Assembly (NCBI GenBank): GCA_002451165.1
Contig: DKBH01000120.1
Location: forward strand, 1-16,179
DNA: 16,179 nucleotides
Direction of reading: 5' to 3'
Origin: Nitrospiraceae bacterium UBA6905
GTDB taxonomy: Bacteria; Nitrospirota; Thermodesulfovibrionia; Thermodesulfovibrionales; UBA6898
This document shows positions 7,352-12,641 of the stretch, one piece after another. Each line of letters starts with the position of its first letter. The stretch's first letter is position 1. Under the pieces are notes generated by a model. That model searched no databases and was not told where the DNA came from. It saw only the letters and a list, made by a program, of their open reading frames with translations. Both the position numbers and the translations under genes were made by a program.

Positions 7352-8257
7352 ATGGGATTTTTTGAGCGGCTCAAGCAGGGCCTGACGAAAACGAAGCAGG
7401 GCTTCGTCGAGAAGGTCGAAGCGATCTTTCAGGGAAAGCCTATTGACGACGAGACCCTCGAAGAACTGGAGGAGACCCTGATTCTGGCAGATATCGGTGC
7501 TACATGTGCCTCTGAGGTCGTGGACCATCTCAGGGCAAAGGCCCGGAAGGGCGAATTGAGCGAGGCCGGTGCAGTGAAAGACGTACTGAAACAAGAGCTG
7601 TCTTCCCTGCTCGGGTTCGGACAAAAGCTCGTACCCTTCGGAGATAAACCCTTTGTGATCCTTGCGGTGGGCGTCAATGGCGTGGGAAAAACCACGACGA
7701 TCGGAAAACTTGCCAGCAGATTCAGGGATCAGGGATATTCCGTACTTCTTGCTGCCGGGGATACTTTCAGGGCGGCAGCTATCGAACAGCTGGAAATCTG
7801 GGGGAAAAGGGCCCATGCACAGTTGGTGAAGCACCAGCGCGGTTCGGATCCCTCAGCAGTGGTATTCGATGCGATTGAAGCTGCGCGGGCCCGGGGTATT
7901 GATATCGTCATCATCGATACTGCTGGACGACTCCACACGAAAAGCCCTCTCATGGAAGAATTGAAGAAGATACGGCGCGTATGTGACAAGGCACTTCGTG
8001 GCGCACCCCATGAGGTGCTGCTGGTCGTTGACGCCACGAACGGTCAGAACGCGCTCAGGCAAGCCGAGATATTCCATGAGACGGTTGGCGTGACCGGTAT
8101 TGCCCTCACCAAACTCGATGGCACAGCAAAAGGCGGCATCGTGTTTGCCATAAAAAAAGAACTGAACATCCCGGTCAAACTTATCGGTGTCGGCGAAGGC
8201 ATTGACGACTTGCAGGACTTTGAGCCGCAGGATTTTGTGAAGGCGCTCTTTGATTAA
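7352..8257 (+). CDS. ftsY: Signal recognition particle receptor FtsY
   Basis: SRP-family GTPase that docks ribosome-SRP complexes at the inner membrane for co-translational insertion. The 301-residue protein has the N-domain helical bundle (1-95) starting with the amphipathic MGFFERLKQGL membrane-targeting helix. The G domain follows: P-loop GVNGVGKTT (107-115), DTFRAAA (137-143), DTAGR (189-193), TKLDG (253-257) and GVGEGIDDL (279-287). It lacks the long acidic A domain of the E. coli protein, as in many short FtsY proteins. The ATG at 7352 follows GAGGTGA, a strong ribosome site. A weak promoter candidate is TTGTAA (7288-7293) with TATCCT (7312-7317), 18 bases apart. No gene follows in the same operon; about 1 kb of degenerate sequence comes next. 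Confidence 0.97.
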   Translation: MGFFERLKQGLTKTKQGFVEKVEAIFQGKPIDDETLEELEETLILADIGATCASEVVDHLRAKARKGELSEAGAVKDVLKQELSSLLGFGQKLVPFGDKPFVILAVGVNGVGKTTTIGKLASRFRDQGYSVLLAAGDTFRAAAIEQLEIWGKRAHAQLVKHQRGSDPSAVVFDAIEAARARGIDIVIIDTAGRLHTKSPLMEELKKIRRVCDKALRGAPHEVLLVVDATNGQNALRQAEIFHETVGVTGIALTKLDGTAKGGIVFAIKKELNIPVKLIGVGEGIDDLQDFEPQDFVKALFD

Positions 8258-8521
8258 GGGTGAGAAAAGTATCCGCAACTCACAGCGTCACGCTGATCAG
8301 ACGACCCTATGCCTTGTGTTGACCCAGCCCTGCTGCCCGAACACCTTGACAGAACAGTACCTTAAGATAATAAGCGCCGGATTGTCTTTCTGTCTGCGCG
8401 AAGGTCCGATGGTGCCGAGGATGCGCAGACAAAAAGAACTGCTCGCACGCATACTTTGCAACAGTCTGCCGACCGAACCTACTGAGGGAACACTCCTCTT
8501 GGGACAGACCGTCGATAATCG

Positions 8522-9223
8522 CGAATCCGTCTTCTTTCTGCACAAGAGCTTATTGCAGATGGTCGTGCCAGAATGATCCTGATGCTGGATGCAGATCCCA
8601 CAGGCGGAGATCCGGACAGGCATGCCCGATGGACAGCTCTCATTGACCACGGCATCAGTACATCACCGTAGAAGAAGTCTCGGTTGAGCCGACAAGCACC
8701 TTCCATAAGCTGATAGAGACCTTGAAATTTACGAGATATGCCCGAGACGGGCAGTATCGTGCCATCATCGTGTCGGTAGTTTCTTTTTGCCAGAATCGTG
8801 CTTTTATGACGGCCGTCTATGCGGCAGCTAAGGAAAATACCTCTCTGTGGTATTACATAAAATCACTTATTTGGAGCGCACCTCGTCAGCAGAAACGTAT
8901 TGCGGCATATCAGGTATCAGAGAACGGATGCTTTGCTCTCCTCTGTTGAGGTAATTTCCCCTGTGCAAGAGAGAGGTGCAGACAGAAAATCATGACATTC
9001 AGCGGAGAACTTGGCAGCATAGGTTCGACTATGCCTTGCAATATGCTATGCAGCGTGCTGCCGAAGATCGTTTTGCACTGCATATCATCATATTGTCGTG
9101 CCGAAAGTAGACAGCACTGTATATCCTGCACATTTTGCCTTTTACAAGAACGAGATATCCTGTTTTCCCGACGAAGCGTTATCCGTCTCGTTACGCAGCG
9201 AACTTGAAGCTGTCATCTGTTAA
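8522..9223 (+). pseudogene. Probable decayed coding sequence, family not recognised
   Basis: No intact gene fits between ftsY and the archease gene, but protein-like segments appear in a relay of plus-strand frames. One runs 8522-8671 (LIADGRARMILMLDADPTGG, then DPDRHARWTALIDHG). The next runs 8644-8949 (YITVEEVSVEPTSTFHKLIE, ARDGQYRAIIVS, RAFMTAVYAAAKEN). A third covers 8955-9110 (FDYALQYAMQRAAEDRFALH). The last covers about 9080-9223 (HIVVPKVDSTVYPAHFAF, ending in TAA at 9221). Each takes over roughly where the previous one stops, which is the pattern left by small indels. Earlier remnants may reach back to an ATG at 8309. I cannot name the family. The alternative is non-coding DNA with chance open frames; the minus-strand frames there look less protein-like. 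I see no tRNA, CRISPR or insertion sequence in this stretch. Confidence 0.4.
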
Positions 9224-9316
9224 AATCAGCGGTAATCTGATACTATCAGTCGTTAAAGGAAAGGCAAAGTATGCCGGGCTTATAGATCTCTGCTGCGGGC
9301 TGACATATACACTACA

Positions 9317-9736
9317 ATGATAAAGCAATTTGAACTTCTTGATGTATTCGGCGACGCCGGCATCCGCGTCTTCGGAAAGGACCTTCCCGAACTTTTCGCC
9401 AATGCGGGCGTCGGCATGTTCAGCCTCATTACCGAACTGCGCAGTGTTGCTGAGACACGGCATATCACGGTGACCGCTCAAAGCGAAACGCTCGAGGGCC
9501 TCTTCATCGCCTGGTTGAATGAACTGATCTTTCATTTCGATACCTACGGTTTTGTCGGCAGGAGGATCTCTGTGACAGAACTGACCGACAGCCGCTGCTC
9601 AGCAACGGTCTTCGGAGAGGATTTCGACCCCGGCAAGCATGAACAAGGGCTTCTAGTCAAGGCTGCCACCTATCATCGGCTCCTGCTTCAGGAAAGAGAC
9701 GGCCATTGGGAAGCCGAAGTCATATTCGATATTTAG
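9317..9736 (+). CDS. Archease family protein (RtcB activator)
   Basis: Small cytosolic protein that speeds guanylation and multiple turnover of the RNA ligase RtcB in archaea, animals and bacteria. The 139 residues show the archease pattern: an N-terminal acidic strand-loop (LLDVFGDAGIRVFG, Asp13), DLPELFANAGVGMFSLI, a middle WLNELIFHFDTYGFV block, and the conserved end KAATYHRLLLQERDGHW then VIFDI with the terminal Asp138. The usual His-Thr before the first Asp is not kept; Phe-Gly stands there. No Shine-Dalgarno sequence precedes the ATG at 9317 and no alternative in-frame start exists back to a stop at 9254-9256. A TATACA lies about 6 nt before the ATG, so a very short or absent leader is possible. 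It ends 75 bp before rtcB, on the same strand. Confidence 0.88.
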   Translation: MIKQFELLDVFGDAGIRVFGKDLPELFANAGVGMFSLITELRSVAETRHITVTAQSETLEGLFIAWLNELIFHFDTYGFVGRRISVTELTDSRCSATVFGEDFDPGKHEQGLLVKAATYHRLLLQERDGHWEAEVIFDI

Positions 9737-9744
9737 GCAGGCCG

Positions 9745-9773
9745 TTGCATGTCCGCTCATGAGGGGATATCAT
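9745..9773 (+). promoter_or_regulatory. Candidate sigma-70-type promoter upstream of rtcB
   Basis: TTGCAT (9745-9750), a 17-base spacer and TATCAT (9768-9773) lie in the archease-rtcB gap. The -10 box matches well and the -35 only in its first three bases. RNA would begin near 9780, about 30 nt before the rtcB start. This could give rtcB its own promoter in addition to read-through from the archease gene. Confidence 0.35.
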
Positions 9774-9811
9774 AGTGCTAACACAACAACAGCAAAAAAG
9801 GAGGCGGGAAC

Positions 9812-11257
9812 ATGTCCCTCGAACGGTTGATACGTATTGATGAGACGCGACTGGAAGTGCCTGCCGGGTACAAGCAGGGCATGCTGGTGAAAGGCGTGAT
9901 TTATGTCGACCGCACGCTCGAAAAGGAACTTGAGCCTTCCGCCATCGAACAGGTGGCGAATGTGGCTGCACTGCCCGGCATTGTGAAGGCGTCGATTGCC
10001 ATGCCGGATATTCATACAGGCTATGGCTTTACGATCGGCGGTGTCGCAGCATTTGATCTTCAGGATGGCATTATCTCTCCCGGCGGTGTGGGCTACGACA
10101 TAAACTGAGGGGTCCGCCTCCTCAGGAGCAACCTGATGAAACAGGATGTGCTCCCGAGGATGCGGGACCTCGTGGAGGTCCTGTACCGTGAAATTCCCTC
10201 AGGGGTAGGGTCAAAGGGAAAGATACGCCTCGGCCCGGAAGATGAAAGGAAGGTCCTCCTCAGGGGGGCGCAGTGGGCGGTCGAAAACGGTTACGGGAAC
10301 GCGGCAGACCTTGACCACATCGAATCCTACGGCAGGATCGACGGTGCCGATCCTTCGCTCATCAGCAGCAAGGCTTACGAACGCGGCAGGGCGCAGCAGG
10401 GCACGCTCGGGTCCGGCAACCATTTTTTGGAAATACAGTACGTTGATGAGATCTACGACGCAGGGGCAGCAAACAGCCTCGGTATATATGAAGGACAGGT
10501 GACCGTCATGATTCATACGGGCTCGCGCGGATTTGGGCATCAGGTATGCACGGATTTCCTGGAGGTCATGGAGCGTGCAGCAAGAAAATACCGGATTACG
10601 CTCTTTGATAAGGAACTGGCCTGTGCGCCCGTTTCAAGCCCGGAGGCCCAGGATTACCTTGCCGCAATGCGCGCAGCGGCAAATTATGCCTGGGCAAACC
10701 GCCAATGTATCATGCACTGGACACGGGAAGCCCTACTCCGTGAACTGGGCACCTCCCCGAGGGAACTGGGACTGGAGCTCATCTACGACGTTGCCCATAA
10801 TATCGCCAAGATCGAGGAGCATACGGTAAACGGCAAAAAAAAGAAGCTCGTCGTTCACCGGAAGGGTGCAACGAGAGCCTTCCCTCCGGGCCATCCGGAG
10901 CTCCCTGCCGCATATCGAGAACTCGGTCAGCCCGTGCTTATCCCCGGAGACATGGGCAGAGCTTCCTATCTCCTTCTGGGCACGCAGAAGGCAATGGACG
11001 AGACCTTCGGATCTACCTGCCATGGCGCCGGAAGGGTCATGTCACGACATCAGGCGATCCGCAGGGCAAAGGGTCGTGCCATCTGGCGAGAAATGGCCGA
11101 CAAGGGGATCATCGTTCGTTCCGCCGGCAGGGAAACGCTTGCAGAAGAGATGTCCGAGGCCTACAAGGATATATCTGATGTTGTAGATGTGGTGCATAGA
11201 GCCGGCATATCGAAAAAGGTGGCCAGACTCAGGCCGATGGGTGTCGTAAAGGGATGA
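9812..11257 (+). CDS. rtcB: RNA-splicing ligase RtcB with in-frame TGA (probable selenocysteine) at the active-site Cys
   Basis: GTP-dependent 3'-phosphate/5'-OH RNA ligase, cytosolic, used in tRNA splicing or RNA repair. The gene reads as 481 residues if the TGA at 10106-10108 is decoded. That codon is residue 99, in GVGYDIN-[TGA]-GVRLL, where RtcB proteins have an invariant Cys that bridges the two active-site metal ions (Cys98 in P. horikoshii). The rest is intact: Asp96, GSGNHF (His204), HTGSRGFGH (His235), AHN (His329) and CHGAGR with the guanylated His404, almost residue for residue with the archaeal enzyme. Start ATG 9812 has GGAGG 7 nt upstream. Frame and codon use are continuous across the TGA. 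A hairpin sits directly downstream. Selenocysteine is the best reading; nonsense mutation, base-call error, or restart at ATG 10136 (AGGAG 7 nt upstream) are alternatives, but restart would lose the metal site. Confidence 0.9.
10106..10108 (+). other. Putative selenocysteine codon (UGA) at RtcB residue 99
   Basis: The TGA replaces the codon of the strictly conserved metal-ligand cysteine of RtcB. It is the only stop in an otherwise open 1.4-kb frame. Other genes here, such as the antiporter, mqnA and the histidine kinase, end normally at TGA, so UGA is not generally reassigned. The substitution of Sec for an essential metal-binding or redox Cys is the classical selenoprotein pattern. Confidence 0.75.
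10117..10159 (+). promoter_or_regulatory. Candidate bacterial SECIS hairpin in rtcB
   Basis: Three stacked stems follow the UGA: CCTC (10117-10120) with GAGG (10156-10159), GGAGCA (10125-10130) with TGCTCC (10149-10154), and CCTG (10132-10135) with CAGG (10142-10145). They close an AUGAAA loop at 10136-10141. That is 14 Watson-Crick pairs with small internal bulges. Weaker outer pairing can join 10111-10116 with 10163-10169. The loop begins 28 nt after the UGA, within the range used by bacterial SelB-read SECIS elements. One departure is that the loop G is third, not first or second, unless the closing G-C pair opens. The element lies wholly inside the coding region, as bacterial SECIS elements must. 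Confidence 0.6.
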
Positions 11258-11276
11258 AGACCGAGCGGGCAAGGTA

Positions 11277-12080
11277 ATGTCAGGCTCGAAATTGCGCGTC
11301 GGAAAGATCACCTATGCCAATCTTTTCCCCATCTTCTATATGATGGAACAGGAGGGCGGCTCCTCCAGATACGACATCATCGACGGCGTTCCCTCGGAAC
11401 TCAACCGGAAGCTGCGCGATGGCGCGATCGACATCAGCCCGTCTTCATCGATCGAATATCTTCGCTATCCCGACAGATACCAGGTCATCAGGAACCACTC
11501 CATCAGCGCTGACGGACCGATTAAAAGCATTCTGCTGTTCAGCAAAACATCCCTGGAATCTTTGAACGGCCAGACCATACTCACATCATCACAGTCCGAG
11601 ACGTCCGTCGCCCTGGTCGAGATCATCTGCCGAAAGTTCTTCAACCTTGCCTGCACCTTTGAACCGTCCGCTGATCCGGTAGGAACGGCTCTCCAATCAA
11701 GTCCGGCATACATGCTCATCGGCGATGAAGCGATACAGGAGTCGCTGAAGTGGCCTGATCTTTTTATGTATGATCTCGGGAGTCTCTGGAAACAGCATAC
11801 CGGCTTGCCGTTCACCTATGCGCTCTGGCTCGTACGGAAAGAATGTGCTGCTGAAATGCCTGAGGCACTTGCTGAGTTCATACGCCATCTCGACATGGCC
11901 AAGAAGCACGCACAAAGAGGCCTCAGGGAAGCCGCGGCGGCCTGGCCGCATAAGACCTTGCTGCCGCAGGAAGACCTCATAGCATATTGGGAGGGTATCT
12001 CCTACGATCTCACCAGTAGACACTGGAGAGGGCTCTCCCTCTTCAGGAGATATGCGATAGAACTCGGCCTCATCCCATGA
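11277..12080 (+). CDS. mqnA: Chorismate dehydratase MqnA (futalosine menaquinone pathway)
   Basis: Converts chorismate to 3-enolpyruvylbenzoate, the first step of futalosine-dependent menaquinone synthesis, in the cytosol. The 267-residue protein starts with the family-typical KLRVGKITYANLFPIFYMME, followed by DGVPSELNRKLRDGAIDISP and SSIEYLRYPDRY (substrate-pocket strand and loop). The YDLGSLWKQHTGLPFTYALW block of MqnA/MqnD periplasmic-binding-like folds comes later, and the length fits. MqnA and MqnD share this fold; the GVPSELN and SSIEY motifs favour MqnA. The ATG at 11277 is 19 bp after the rtcB stop, with only a weak AAGG close to it. It is probably co-transcribed with rtcB, though no metabolic link between the two is evident. 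No other menaquinone gene is in the window. Confidence 0.88.
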   Translation: MSGSKLRVGKITYANLFPIFYMMEQEGGSSRYDIIDGVPSELNRKLRDGAIDISPSSSIEYLRYPDRYQVIRNHSISADGPIKSILLFSKTSLESLNGQTILTSSQSETSVALVEIICRKFFNLACTFEPSADPVGTALQSSPAYMLIGDEAIQESLKWPDLFMYDLGSLWKQHTGLPFTYALWLVRKECAAEMPEALAEFIRHLDMAKKHAQRGLREAAAAWPHKTLLPQEDLIAYWEGISYDLTSRHWRGLSLFRRYAIELGLIP

Positions 12081-12107
12081 ATTTTCCTTCCTAAAAAAGG
12101 AGGCACT

Positions 12108-12131
12108 TTCCCAAATAGGGAATATTTCCCT
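12108..12131. promoter_or_regulatory. Triple inverted-repeat element, candidate activator site
   Basis: TTCCC (12108-12112), GGGAA (12118-12122) and TTCCC (12126-12130) form two overlapping inverted repeats. The inner one, AGGGAA-TAT-TTCCCT at 12117-12131, is a perfect 15-base dyad. It sits about 65 bases upstream of the predicted sigma-54 start site, a plausible enhancer position for the NtrC-like regulator encoded downstream. Confidence 0.45.
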
Positions 12132-12136
12132 TCTGC

Positions 12137-12165
12137 CCAGCAGGTTTTATTGCAATTTCTGCTGG
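12137..12165. repeat. 7-bp inverted repeat overlapping the sigma-54 -24 element
   Basis: CCAGCAG (12137-12143) is matched by CTGCTGG (12159-12165) across a 15-base spacer that itself contains the palindrome ATTGCAAT (12149-12156). The right arm runs into the TGG of the -24 box, so a bound protein would block sigma-54 polymerase. It is a possible operator; function is inferred. Confidence 0.35.
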
Positions 12166-12178
12166 CACGCTATTTGTT
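12163..12178 (+). promoter_or_regulatory. Sigma-54 (RpoN) promoter, -24/-12 type
   Basis: TGGCACG (12163-12169), four bases, then TTGTT (12174-12178). This matches TGGCACG-N4-TTGCW at all specified positions but one (T for C in the -12 GC), with the strict 10-base GG-to-GC spacing. Transcription would start near 12189, about 50 nt before the secreted repeat protein. An NtrC-type activator is encoded 2 kb downstream. Confidence 0.75.
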
Positions 12179-12239
12179 AATGGTCTTGCCGGCACGAACA
12201 TTGATGTATGGAAATCACTACTGAAAGGAGGTGACCCTG

Positions 12240-12560
12240 ATGAAGAAAGTATTAGCTCTGATCGTAGCTCTGCTGTTTGCATTCGCGGTAACCGCTGCAT
12301 TCGCAGCTGACGCACCGAAGGCTGCCGAGAAGCCGGCTACACCGGCTGCAAAGGCTGAAGAAAAGAAGGCTGAACCGGCAAAGGCTGAAGAGAAGAAGGC
12401 CGAAGAGAAGAAGCCTGCAAAGAAGGCAAAGAAGACGAAGAAGGCTGAACCGGCAAAGGCCGAAGAGAAGAAGGCTGAAGAAACGAAGCCTGCACCTGCA
12501 CCGAAGGCTGAGGAGAAGAAGCCTGAGGCACCGGCAAAGAAGAAGGCAAGCGGTTACTAA
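12240..12560 (+). CDS. Secreted Lys/Ala/Glu/Pro-rich low-complexity protein, unknown function
   Basis: A 106-residue protein with a clear signal peptide (MKKVLALIVALLF, cut after AFA at residue 22). The mature part of about 84 residues is built almost only of K, A, E and P. It holds an exact 15-residue repeat, K-K-A-E-P-A-K-A-E-E-K-K-A-E-E at 42-56 and again at 67-81, around a very basic KKPAKKAKKTKKA stretch (57-69). It ends in KKKASGY. No Cys and no globular domain are present. It is expected to be periplasmic, extended and highly charged; it could bind polyanions, coat the envelope or act as a spacer, but no function can be assigned. The ATG at 12240 follows AAGGAGGTGA at ideal spacing; a GTG nine bases upstream lies inside that site. 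Expression is predicted from the sigma-54 promoter at 12163-12178. Confidence 0.85.
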   Translation: MKKVLALIVALLFAFAVTAAFAADAPKAAEKPATPAAKAEEKKAEPAKAEEKKAEEKKPAKKAKKTKKAEPAKAEEKKAEETKPAPAPKAEEKKPEAPAKKKASGY

Positions 12561-12585
12561 TCAGCATTGCCCTCGAAAACCTGCG

Positions 12586-12621
12586 CACCTCCTCGGGGTT
12601 AGTTGCCCTGAGGAGGTGTTT
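12586..12621 (+). terminator. Strong hairpin between the repeat protein and the kinase gene
   Basis: CACCTCCTC (12586-12594) pairs perfectly with GAGGAGGTG (12610-12618). Four inner pairs, GGGG with CCCT (one G-U), leave a 7-base loop. Only three T follow, so it is probably a weak or partial terminator. It would let the small protein be made in excess over the kinase and regulator downstream. Confidence 0.6.
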
Positions 12622-12628
12622 GCATCTC

Positions 12629-12633
12629 GGAGG
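12629..12633 (+). promoter_or_regulatory. Ribosome binding site supporting a TTG start of the kinase
   Basis: GGAGG lies 8 nt before the TTG at 12642. The next in-frame ATG (12678) has no comparable site, so the TTG is preferred. Confidence 0.6.
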
Positions 12634-12641
12634 AAGGTTCA

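Noticed and set aside
8297..8650. 117-residue minus-strand frame in the ftsY-archease gap
   Set aside because: Composition is rich in Cys, Ser and Arg without domain-like order, no convincing ribosome site, and it opposes the more protein-like plus-strand fragments.
9011..9037. tRNA-like T-arm (GGTTCGAC in a perfect 6-bp hairpin at 9017-9034)
   Set aside because: No matching acceptor, D or anticodon arms are found around it; it lies within a protein-like remnant.
9734..9750. Sigma-54 promoter before rtcB (as in RtcR-controlled rtc operons)
   Set aside because: AGGCAGG and TTGCA are present, but the GG-to-GC spacing is 9 rather than the strict 10, and the sequence fits a sigma-70 -35 box equally well.
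9812..10108. A separate 98-residue protein ending at the TGA, with a second 373-residue RtcB gene after it
   Set aside because: The frame, codon use and RtcB alignment are continuous across the TGA, and the split falls exactly on the essential Cys codon. Two separate chains would lack the key metal ligand.
10106..10108. UGA reassigned to an amino acid genome-wide (code 4 or 25 type)
   Set aside because: Several genes in the window end properly at TGA (the antiporter, mqnA, the kinase), often just before the next start codon, and Trp codons are TGG throughout.
12091..12114. Intrinsic terminator after mqnA (CCTTCCT with AGGAGG)
   Set aside because: The stem is short with a bulge and no T-run follows; the bases belong better to the promoter region of the next gene.
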